Source: SICV01 sp038045265
Lineage (GTDB): Archaea > Nanobdellota > Nanobdellia > Pacearchaeales > GW2011-AR1
Assembly: GCA_038045265.1 (NCBI GenBank)
Contig: JBBSYL010000012.1
Location: forward strand, 1-29,981
DNA: 29,981 bases
Direction: 5' to 3'
Below are positions 21,636 through 27,725 of this stretch, piece after piece. The notes under the pieces are model-generated. The model was not told where the DNA came from. It made no database searches and saw only the letters and a program-made list of their open reading frames with translations. Each line of letters starts with the position of its first letter. The first letter of the stretch is position 1. The translations under genes and the position numbers were made by a program.

Positions 21636-21965
21636 ATGGGAAGAAAGATAAAAGTTTATGTGGGAATGAGGGAATTGCATGATTTGTTTACTTCTGATAG
21701 CGATATAATGGAATTATTTTTGAGAGAATATGGACGAGGAGAAACTCTAGATACATTCTTTCCTGAAAAACAGTATGATTGTAGTTCTTCTGGCGATTCA
21801 AAAGAAGAGCAACAATTTTGTTTCTATAACTTGTCTCCTTGTGCATTAAGGGAATTTTTATCTAGTTTGTCTGAAGAAATAGAAGGAAATTATGAAGTAA
21901 GGAATTCAGCGAATGGCGGATTCATTATGGGTAGATCTTACGGAGATTTAATGCTTGCTGTTTAG
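21636..21965 (+). CDS. Hypothetical acidic protein (109 aa)
   Basis: Not recognised. It begins MGRKIKVYVGMRELHDLF, and the rest is acidic with SSSGDSKEEQQ near 49-59, three cysteines and a final small alpha/beta segment (NGGFIMGRSYGDLMLAV). No membrane segment or signal is seen. It stands between divergent and tandem promoters as a single gene. Codon pattern and a promoter at the right distance support it. Confidence 0.65.
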   Translation: MGRKIKVYVGMRELHDLFTSDSDIMELFLREYGRGETLDTFFPEKQYDCSSSGDSKEEQQFCFYNLSPCALREFLSSLSEEIEGNYEVRNSANGGFIMGRSYGDLMLAV

Positions 21966-21973
21966 CATCAACA

Positions 21974-21985
21974 GTTTTAAATATC
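21974..21985 (+). promoter_or_regulatory. TATA box of transaldolase gene
   Basis: GTTTTAAATATC lies about 32-43 bases before the ATG at 22017, with a second AT box (ATATTTAAAC) nearer the start. The spacing fits a short leader; GAGGG before the ATG could help ribosome binding. Confidence 0.45.
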
Positions 21986-22016
21986 TTTTAAGTGTTATAT
22001 TTAAACAAGAGGGAAA

Positions 22017-22790
22017 ATGAGAATATTTATTGATTCTGCAGATATTGAAGAGATAAAGAAAGTTAAAGAATATGGTTTACTTGATGGAGTTACTACCAAT
22101 CCTAGTTTAATTAAGAATGCGGTGAGAAAATTAAAGGAAAAAGGCAGAAAATTAGATGTTGAAAGTTATATAAAATATATATTTAGAGTTGTTGGAAAGA
22201 AAGTACCTGTTAGTTTAGAAGTTGTTGGGCAGGATTATGATGAAATGATTAGAGAAGGATTTATGTTATGGAAGAAATTCAAAAGTTGTGGGAATGTTTA
22301 TGTTAAGATCCCTATTGATCCGTGCATTGAAGGCAAATGTAACAGGAAAATGGATGGGATAAGGGCGATAAAAGAATTAAGCAGAAGAAAAGTAAGAGTA
22401 AATTGCACGCTCATCTTCACACCAGAACAAGCATTATTGGCAGCAATGGCTGGGGCAAATTTTGTAAGTCCTTTTGTTGCCAGAGAAGAGGATTACATAA
22501 AAAAAATAAAGAGGAAGGACAATGGAATAAAATCTGGAATAGATTTAGTAGCACAAATAAGAGAGATATTTAACAAGCAGAAGGTAAAGAATTGCGAGAT
22601 ACTCGCTGCTAGCGTAAGAGACGTGAGGCATTTTAGAGAAGTTACTTTGGCTGGGGCAGATATTGCAACAATGCCTCTTTCGGTTATTGAACAATTAGTA
22701 AAACATTATAAGACACGAGAGGGAATGAAGAGGTTCACGGAAGATATTGTTCCAGAATATGCAAAACTTGTGGGATATAAGAAACAATAG
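22017..22790 (+). CDS. tal: Transaldolase / fructose-6-phosphate aldolase family
   Basis: 257 residues, longer than the 215-220 of the short TalC/FSA type by inserts near 60 and 105. Signature residues: D6 in IDSADI, TTNPSLI at 26-32, catalytic Schiff-base lysine K97 in VYVKIP, NCTLIF and the Ser-rich SPFVAR. The enzyme moves dihydroxyacetone units between sugar phosphates in the non-oxidative pentose phosphate pathway. RpiB and an Rpe-like gene lie 1.4 and 1.9 kb downstream. An insert with cysteines (DPCIEGKCNRK, 101-111) is unusual. Discrimination from fructose-6-phosphate aldolase needs phylogeny. Confidence 0.92.
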   Translation: MRIFIDSADIEEIKKVKEYGLLDGVTTNPSLIKNAVRKLKEKGRKLDVESYIKYIFRVVGKKVPVSLEVVGQDYDEMIREGFMLWKKFKSCGNVYVKIPIDPCIEGKCNRKMDGIRAIKELSRRKVRVNCTLIFTPEQALLAAMAGANFVSPFVAREEDYIKKIKRKDNGIKSGIDLVAQIREIFNKQKVKNCEILAASVRDVRHFREVTLAGADIATMPLSVIEQLVKHYKTREGMKRFTEDIVPEYAKLVGYKKQ

Positions 22791-22900
22791 TTTTGTTGTA
22801 AATTATTAAATAAGAAAAATTAAAGTAAAAGATTGTTAGCTGATGTATAATATAATTAACATATTAGAGATAATTATTGGAGGTTGATAAAAAGGAGTAG

Positions 22901-22910
22901 GTTTTATATA
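22901..22910 (+). promoter_or_regulatory. TATA box of LOG-family gene
   Basis: GTTTTATATA lies 50-59 bases before the ATG at 22960, implying a leader of about 25-30 bases. The 169-base gap before this gene holds nothing else that I can identify. Confidence 0.45.
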
Positions 22911-22959
22911 TTGAATTGGGTTAATTATGTAATGAAAAGGGGATTTGTAAGTTTTTAAG

Positions 22960-23610
22960 ATGTTTAGTCTAAAGAAATTAATAGGTCTTGAAAAGGAAAA
23001 GAAGTTTAGAGTCGCTATATTTGGTAGTGCGAGAGTGAAAAATAATGATGTTACATATAAAAGAGTGAGATATCTTGCCAATATGCTTGGTAAGAATAAT
23101 ATCGATATTGTTACCGGAGGAGGTCCAGGATTGATGAGGGCGGCGAGTGAGGGGCATAAGATAGGAAGTAAAAATACTGGAGCCCTTTCAATAGGGATAG
23201 GAATAAAATTGCCTTGGGAGCAGAAGTTCAGCAAGACCATTGAATATAAAAAACAATTTAATATATTTTCTCAAAGACTTGACGAGTTTATGCTTTTGAG
23301 TAATGCAGTTGTTGTTGCGCCTGGTGGACTTGGCACTTTATTGGAATTGTTTTACACCTGGCAATTAGTGCAGGTGCATCATATATGTCATATACCTATA
23401 ATTCTTATGGGAGATACTTGGTCTGGCTTGTTAAAGTGGATAAGGAAAGAACCATTGAGAAGAAAATATCTAGATAAAATGGACTTTAATCTTGTTTTTC
23501 ATGTGAAAACACCTAAGCAGGCGATGAAGATAATTGAAGAATCGCATGAACATTTTGTAAAAGGTGGAAGAAGCTTCTGTTATAATTATAATAAGTATAA
23601 GTTGAAGTAG
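22960..23610 (+). CDS. LOG family protein (cytokinin riboside phosphoribohydrolase-like)
   Basis: 216 residues with the Rossmann-like LOG fold. It starts FRVAIFGSARV at about 12-22, has VTGGGPGLMRAASEG near 49-63 and the diagnostic PGGLGTLLELFYTWQ near 121-135. The two motifs bind the nucleotide phosphate and position the catalytic arginine and glutamate. LOG proteins cleave nucleoside 5'-monophosphates to base and ribose 5-phosphate; many were called lysine decarboxylases in error. The ribose 5-phosphate link to the neighbouring pentose phosphate genes is suggestive. Confidence 0.92.
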   Translation: MFSLKKLIGLEKEKKFRVAIFGSARVKNNDVTYKRVRYLANMLGKNNIDIVTGGGPGLMRAASEGHKIGSKNTGALSIGIGIKLPWEQKFSKTIEYKKQFNIFSQRLDEFMLLSNAVVVAPGGLGTLLELFYTWQLVQVHHICHIPIILMGDTWSGLLKWIRKEPLRRKYLDKMDFNLVFHVKTPKQAMKIIEESHEHFVKGGRSFCYNYNKYKLK

Positions 23611-23622
23611 TGGGATTAGAAA

Positions 23623-23631
23623 CATTTAATA
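23623..23631 (+). promoter_or_regulatory. TATA box of RRM gene
   Basis: CATTTAATA with an upstream purine-rich stretch suggests a start site near 23650, leaving a leader of about 110 bases, exceptional here because most genes look leaderless. Confidence 0.45.
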
Positions 23632-23632
23632 A

Positions 23633-23701
23633 GGTATCTTTTGTGGGATTTAGGTATCCTGAGCGCAGAAAGCGTAGGTATCAACTTGTTTGAGAGGTAT
23701 C
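23633..23701 (+). promoter_or_regulatory. Four GGTATC repeats before the RRM gene
   Basis: GGTATC occurs at 23633-23638, 23653-23658, 23677-23682 and 23696-23701, each preceded by A, with start-to-start distances of 20, 24 and 19. A small hairpin CGC/GCG lies between the second and third. The last three are in the inferred mRNA leader. Candidate binding sites for the RRM protein (autoregulation) or for a transcription factor. Confidence 0.6.
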
Positions 23702-23747
23702 GTAGACTGTTTCTGGATATGACAAAATGAATGAATTAAATGCACAC

Positions 23748-23753
23748 AGGAGG
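23748..23753 (+). promoter_or_regulatory. Strong Shine-Dalgarno of RRM gene
   Basis: AGGAGG lies 5 bases before the ATG at 23759. It is among the clearest ribosome binding sites on the plus strand and fits a leadered, highly translated mRNA. Confidence 0.8.
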
Positions 23754-23758
23754 TTTCG

Positions 23759-24106
23759 ATGAGCAAAAAGATATACGTAGGAAATTTGCCTTTTAGTACT
23801 ACAGACGCTGATCTTAAAAAGATGTTCGAGTCTTATGGTCAGTTGGGAGAAGTAGTTATTATAAAGGACAAATTTAATGGCAGATCCAAAGGATTCGGCT
23901 TCGTCACTATTGAGGACGATGCAGAAGCTGAAAAAGCTGTTTCAGAGCTTAACGGTAAAGATATGGACGGAAGAGCTTTGACAGTTAATGAGGCAAGACC
24001 AATGGACCCTGACAGACCTAGGAAAAGCTTTGGCGGTGGACGCAGCAATGGCGGTGGTTTCGGCGGCGGAAGACGCGAAGGCGGATTTAGAAGAGAAAGA
24101 TATTAG
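23759..24106 (+). CDS. RRM-domain RNA-binding protein, glycine-rich tail
   Basis: 115 residues: one RRM with RNP2 IYVGNL at 5-10 and RNP1 KGFGFVTI at 44-51, then a linker and a Gly/Arg-rich tail (SFGGGRSNGGGFGGGRREGG) as in cyanobacterial Rbp and plant GRP proteins. It binds single-stranded RNA and may act as an RNA chaperone, for example in the cold. RRM proteins are uncommon in archaea, so transfer from bacteria is likely. Codons are richer in G and C than in neighbouring genes, consistent with high expression or foreign origin. It is followed by two T-tracts. The leader repeats suggest autoregulation. Confidence 0.95.
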   Translation: MSKKIYVGNLPFSTTDADLKKMFESYGQLGEVVIIKDKFNGRSKGFGFVTIEDDAEAEKAVSELNGKDMDGRALTVNEARPMDPDRPRKSFGGGRSNGGGFGGGRREGGFRRERY

Positions 24107-24132
24107 TCTCTCTTTATAGGCAAATAATTTAA

Positions 24133-24145
24133 TTTTTTATTTTTT
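24133..24145 (+). terminator. T-tract terminator after RRM gene
   Basis: Two runs of six T separated by A lie 26 bases after the stop codon, typical of archaeal oligo-T termination. Confidence 0.55.
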
Positions 24146-24161
24146 AATTGCTAACATAACC

Positions 24162-24173
24162 ATTAAAAATACC
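24162..24173 (+). promoter_or_regulatory. TATA box of rpiB
   Basis: CATTAAAAATAC lies about 25 bases before the ATG at 24191. It allows a leaderless rpiB transcript separate from the RRM gene. Confidence 0.45.
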
Positions 24174-24190
24174 CGTTTCTTAATAGATTC

Positions 24191-24646
24191 ATGGATAGAG
24201 AGGTTAAAAGAGTGTATATTGGTGCAGACCATGCAGGTTTTAAGACGAAGGAAAGACTGAAGAAATTTTTAAAGAAAAAGTATGATTTGATTGATTGCGG
24301 GGCTTTTATTCTTGATAAAAATGATGATTATCCAAATTATGCGTTCGTAGTTGCAGAACATATTGTAAAAGATGCTGAAGGGATTGGAATATTGGTATGT
24401 GGTTCTGGAAATGGGATGGCAATTGCTGCAAATAAAGTGCATGGTGCTAGAGCAGTAATGGCAGTTGATAATTATGGAGTTAAAATGGGAAGGGAGGATA
24501 ATGATGCAAATATACTTGTTCTGAGAGAGAGGCAGATGAAGTTTGAGAAAAATAAGAGCATGGTGAATGCTTTTCTGAAGGCAAAGCCAAGCACAGTTGA
24601 AAGGCACAGAAGAAGAATAAGGAAAATTGATATTTATCATTCTTGA
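24191..24646 (+). CDS. rpiB: Ribose-5-phosphate isomerase B
   Basis: 151 residues, the usual RpiB length. Motifs: YIGADHAGFKTKE near 9-21, CGAFILDKNDDYPNYA, and the active-site CGSGNGMAIAANKV with catalytic C70. RNDAN-like EDNDANILVL and the C-terminal helix HRRRIRKI follow. It interconverts ribulose 5-phosphate and ribose 5-phosphate in the non-oxidative pentose phosphate pathway. Most archaea use RpiA; RpiB is the bacterial type and is common in DPANN. It is followed by the Rpe-like gene. Confidence 0.95.
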   Translation: MDREVKRVYIGADHAGFKTKERLKKFLKKKYDLIDCGAFILDKNDDYPNYAFVVAEHIVKDAEGIGILVCGSGNGMAIAANKVHGARAVMAVDNYGVKMGREDNDANILVLRERQMKFEKNKSMVNAFLKAKPSTVERHRRRIRKIDIYHS

Positions 24647-24710
24647 GCATGGTAGAAATGAGAGAAGTCTTTTTGGTAGGATTATTAAATGCTGATTTAC
24701 TATAGTTAAT

Positions 24711-25358
24711 ATGAATAAAGTAATACCAACAGTTTTTGCCTATGATAAGAAGGAATTTGATGCAAAGTTCAAAGAATTAAAGAAAATAAGCAAAGAATTA
24801 CAGATTGATTTTATGGATGGTCAGTTGACGGAAACAAAGGGCGTTAGATTAGAGGAAATTTCCAAGATGTCTGGAATTAAAGCTGAAGCACACTTGATGG
24901 TTATAGACCCAGAATCTTGGATTGAGGATTTGAAGAAAAAGGGATTCAAAAAAATAATGGTGCATTATGAAAGTTATCAAGATATAGGTAAATTGGCACA
25001 TGTAGTAAATGAAATAAAAAGCAGGAAGATGAAAGCGTGGATAGTTTTCAATCCTGAAACTAACTTTAACTCAATATTCAAAACAATAATGAGGATAGGG
25101 GAAATTGATGGGGTAATGCTGATGGGAGTAAGTCCTGGAAGAGAAAATCAAGAATTGGATACTAATGTAATAAGCAGGATAAGAAACATAAAAGCTGAAT
25201 TTCCAAAAATAAAAATCCAAGTTGATGGCGGAGTTGATGATAAGACCATCGGAAAATTGAAAGAAGCAGGTGCAGATATTGTTAATTCGGGAAGTTATGT
25301 AAGCCATTCTGGAGATCCTAAAAAGGCATTGGGTGAATTAAAAAAGATTTTTGATTAG
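24711..25358 (+). CDS. rpe: Ribulose-phosphate 3-epimerase-like protein
   Basis: 215 residues with a TIM-barrel pattern of Rpe: DFMDG at 33-37, AEAHLMV at 59-65, VHYES, NPET, VMLMGVSPG and QVDGGV near 173-178, ending with VNSGSYV. Metal ligands D33, H61 and the D of VDGG are present, but the usual H of the H-x-D pair is Q31. Also VSPGRENQ replaces the usual PGFGGQ. It would interconvert ribulose 5-phosphate and xylulose 5-phosphate. The changes suggest altered metal use or a related substrate. The neighbour rpiB supports the pentose phosphate role. Confidence 0.85.
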   Translation: MNKVIPTVFAYDKKEFDAKFKELKKISKELQIDFMDGQLTETKGVRLEEISKMSGIKAEAHLMVIDPESWIEDLKKKGFKKIMVHYESYQDIGKLAHVVNEIKSRKMKAWIVFNPETNFNSIFKTIMRIGEIDGVMLMGVSPGRENQELDTNVISRIRNIKAEFPKIKIQVDGGVDDKTIGKLKEAGADIVNSGSYVSHSGDPKKALGELKKIFD

Positions 25359-25367
25359 GTTTAAAAG
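25359..25367 (+). promoter_or_regulatory. TATA box of 118-aa gene
   Basis: GTTTAAAAG starts immediately after the rpe stop codon and 30 bases before the ATG at 25389, giving a leaderless transcript. Confidence 0.5.
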
Positions 25368-25388
25368 GTAGTAAATTTCTGATTTTCT

Positions 25389-25745
25389 ATGAATAGATTA
25401 AACGGTAGAAGGGTAGTAGGAATAAGTCCATTACCCGGGGATGTGTTTTTAGTCAGCAGAAAAAATGGAAATGGGGCCGTAGTTCAAACATATCATATTG
25501 CTAGTAAAGACAATCGGGGAACAAGCCCCGATTCTGTAAAAGGGAGATTGATTAGGGTGCTTAGTGAAAGTGAAGGCATTGCTCTTACTATCGATGAGCT
25601 GGCAAGGAGAACCAGTTCTCTGCCTGTTTCAGTAAAGGGAGATTTGGCTGCGTTAAAAAGAGATTACGAGGGATCTGAAAGTTATGAAATGGAAGTATCC
25701 CAAAATAGAAAAGGAAGAACATATTGCTTAAAACAAAGAAGATAG
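25389..25745 (+). CDS. Possible winged-helix protein (118 aa)
   Basis: Residues about 48-115 (VKGRLIRVLSESEGIALTID, then ELARRTSSLPVSVKGDLAAL, then a hairpin ending KGRTYCLK) look like a winged helix-turn-helix: three helices, the third being the recognition helix, then a beta wing. The N-terminal half is beta-rich (VVGISPLPGDVFLVSRKNG). It may be a transcription regulator of the surrounding sugar-phosphate genes, which is inference. No named family recognised. Confidence 0.65.
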   Translation: MNRLNGRRVVGISPLPGDVFLVSRKNGNGAVVQTYHIASKDNRGTSPDSVKGRLIRVLSESEGIALTIDELARRTSSLPVSVKGDLAALKRDYEGSESYEMEVSQNRKGRTYCLKQRR

Positions 25746-25746
25746 A

Positions 25747-25755
25747 TTTTATATA
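25747..25755 (+). promoter_or_regulatory. TATA box of aldolase-isomerase operon
   Basis: TTTTATATA lies 25-33 bases before the ATG at 25780, at the classic leaderless position. Confidence 0.6.
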
Positions 25756-25779
25756 TTCTAATTTGTTTGATGAATAGAG

Positions 25780-26547
25780 ATGGATAAAATGAAAAAAATA
25801 AGTTTAAGAAAGATAACAACTAAAGGGAAAGCGTTATTTATCGCATATGACCAAGGATTAGAGCATGGACCCGCAAAGGATTTTGATGATAAAAATGTAA
25901 ACCCCTTATATGTGTTAGATATTGCTAAGAAAGGAAAATTTAACGGAGTAGTTTTTCAGAAAGGAATTGCTGAGAAGTATAATAAAGAAATAAAGAAAAG
26001 CAAAGTTCCCTTGATAGTAAAGTTGAATGGAAAAACAAGTTTGTATAAGGGAGAACCTCTTGCTGAACCAATATGCACTGTTAAAGAAGCAATTAAACTT
26101 GGAGCAAGTGCAGTAGGATTTACAATATATATAGGAAGTGAGTATGAGGCACATATGTTTATGCATTTTGCAGGAATAGAAAGAGAAGCTCACGAACATG
26201 GATTGCCAGTTATCTTATGGGTTTACCCAAGAGGAAAAGCCGTGAAAAATGATTCAAGTAGAGAGATTATGGCATATTCTGCTAGAACGGGATTAGAACT
26301 TGGAGCAGATATTGTTAAATTAAAGTATAATGGTAATGTTGAAGATTTGCAATTTGCTGTAAAAAGTGCAGGAAGATGCAAAGTAGTCGTTGCAGGTGGA
26401 GTAAAGATAAGGGAGAGAGATTTTTTGAATGAAGCTAGAAGAGTCGTTAAAGCTGGAGCTATAGGATTGGCTGTTGGAAGAAATGTGTGGCAATCTAAAA
26501 AACCGCTAGAGTTCTCAAGAAAATTAAGAAAGGAGGTTTTTGGATAA
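25780..26547 (+). CDS. fba: Archaeal-type class I fructose-1,6-bisphosphate aldolase
   Basis: 255 residues, DhnA-type family. Seen: AYDQGLEHGP at 22-31 (family start), VKLNG, ILWVYPRG near 145-152 with the proton-relay tyrosine, GADIVKLKY near 175-183 with the Schiff-base lysine (K180 or K182), VVVAGGVK and GLAVGRNVWQ phosphate-binding loop. It splits fructose 1,6-bisphosphate into two triose phosphates or runs in reverse for gluconeogenesis. It overlaps the triosephosphate isomerase start by one base (TAATG). No isomerase is more natural as its partner, so this is a functional operon. Confidence 0.95.
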   Translation: MDKMKKISLRKITTKGKALFIAYDQGLEHGPAKDFDDKNVNPLYVLDIAKKGKFNGVVFQKGIAEKYNKEIKKSKVPLIVKLNGKTSLYKGEPLAEPICTVKEAIKLGASAVGFTIYIGSEYEAHMFMHFAGIEREAHEHGLPVILWVYPRGKAVKNDSSREIMAYSARTGLELGADIVKLKYNGNVEDLQFAVKSAGRCKVVVAGGVKIRERDFLNEARRVVKAGAIGLAVGRNVWQSKKPLEFSRKLRKEVFG

Positions 26548-27167
26548 TGATTGTCATAAATTTTAAGAATTACGTATCTGGAGAGAAAGCGGAAAAGCTT
26601 GCTTTTGAAATTAAAAAATATTTATCAAAGGTTATATTATGTATTGATTCTGCTGATTTGAGCAGGATAAAGGGCAGTTGGGCCCAACATGTAGATTATA
26701 TAAAAACTGAGAAAAGCACAGGAATGGTAAGTGCTGAAGATGTAAAAAATGCTAGTGCCGTTGGAACTTTGTTGAATCATAGTGAGCATAGAATTCCTTT
26801 TGATTTATTAAAAAAAACAACCGAACAGTGCAAAAAAGAAGGATTAAAAATAATAGTATGTGTTTTATCTTTAAGAGAGGCTAAAAGGGCTGTGGGATTA
26901 AAACCTTGGGGGATTGCTTTTGAAGATGAGAAATTAATAGGCTCGGGTAAAAGTATAACGGAGTATAATTCAGAAGATGTGAAAAGTTTTGCCAAGTTGC
27001 TTAAAAGAACTAAAATAAAGACTCTTTGTGGGGCTGGAATATCCAATGTTGAAGATGTTAAGAAGGCATATGAACTTGGATGTAAGGGAGTATTAATTTC
27101 AAGTGCAATAGCAAATGTAAAAAATCCCGAAAGTTTTTTAGTTGAACTAGAAAAATTGGAAGTTTGA
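26547..27167 (+). CDS. tpiA: Archaeal-type triosephosphate isomerase
   Basis: 206 residues, shorter than bacterial enzymes and slightly shorter than most archaeal ones. Catalytic residues K7 in NFKNY, H78 in LLNHSEHR and E126 in IAFEDEKLIGSG are all present. CGAGISNVED and GVLISSAIAN form the phosphate loop. It interconverts dihydroxyacetone phosphate and glyceraldehyde 3-phosphate. The start shares its A with the aldolase stop, and AAAGGAGG in the aldolase 3' end serves as ribosome binding site. Usual archaeal E-P-P-E-L is here E-D-E-K-L, a small change beside the catalytic glutamate. Confidence 0.95.
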   Translation: MIVINFKNYVSGEKAEKLAFEIKKYLSKVILCIDSADLSRIKGSWAQHVDYIKTEKSTGMVSAEDVKNASAVGTLLNHSEHRIPFDLLKKTTEQCKKEGLKIIVCVLSLREAKRAVGLKPWGIAFEDEKLIGSGKSITEYNSEDVKSFAKLLKRTKIKTLCGAGISNVEDVKKAYELGCKGVLISSAIANVKNPESFLVELEKLEV

Positions 27168-27174
27168 TTAGTAA

Positions 27175-27654
27175 TTAATAACCTAGAAATTTTCGATATT
27201 GTTCTTTACATGCTTGTTGCAATTTAGAATCTTTCATTAAATTACATACAGTTATATCTTTCTTTATCTCAGCTACAACGGCAAAACAGTAAGCGAAATT
27301 ACTGCAATGAGATGTGTCTTTTGAAACCCTTACTTCTGCTTCTAAACATGATAAATCATTCAACCTTCTGGAGCATACATTTTCATCTGGAAATGCTGGA
27401 GCATATTTTCTATAGCATGAGGAAACTAGCTGGTCATCATAACCATCTCCTCCGCCAAGGAAACCTGTGAAATGCATTTTATCGCAAATTGAAATATCTT
27501 TGTTTTGAATTGCTAAATCTTGAATTCTAATTTCATCAGCTCCGCTCCTAACAGCATATCTATCAAATGGAAGACCATAAATAAATAATGCTCCTAGAAT
27601 AACGAGCACTAAAACTATTATAGATAAGATAATGATAAACTTTTTATTAACCAT
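27175..27654 (-). CDS. Exported cysteine-rich protein (159 aa)
   Basis: An N-terminal hydrophobic helix (about 6-27) anchors or exports the protein. The rest has eight cysteines (57, 80, 94, 103, 117, 123, 137, 149), an even number that suggests disulfides. A unit K-D-[IT]-[ST]-x-C-x2-[MF] recurs at 52-60, 112-120 and 132-140. Such units, about one helix each, occur in exported proteins of DPANN archaea as I remember. Convergent with tpiA, 7 bases away. Function unknown. Confidence 0.75.
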   Translation of the reverse strand: MVNKKFIIILSIIVLVLVILGALFIYGLPFDRYAVRSGADEIRIQDLAIQNKDISICDKMHFTGFLGGGDGYDDQLVSSCYRKYAPAFPDENVCSRRLNDLSCLEAEVRVSKDTSHCSNFAYCFAVVAEIKKDITVCNLMKDSKLQQACKEQYRKFLGY

Positions 27655-27725
27655 GTATTAGATTGGTGACTCTGTTTAAAAAACTTGCTAAAAAACTTAA
27701 AAATAATTATCCGCTTTTCAAAATT

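Noticed and set aside
23719..23745. Very short upstream frames before the RRM gene
   Set aside because: Two to three codons long and without ribosome binding sites; expected by chance in AT-rich DNA.
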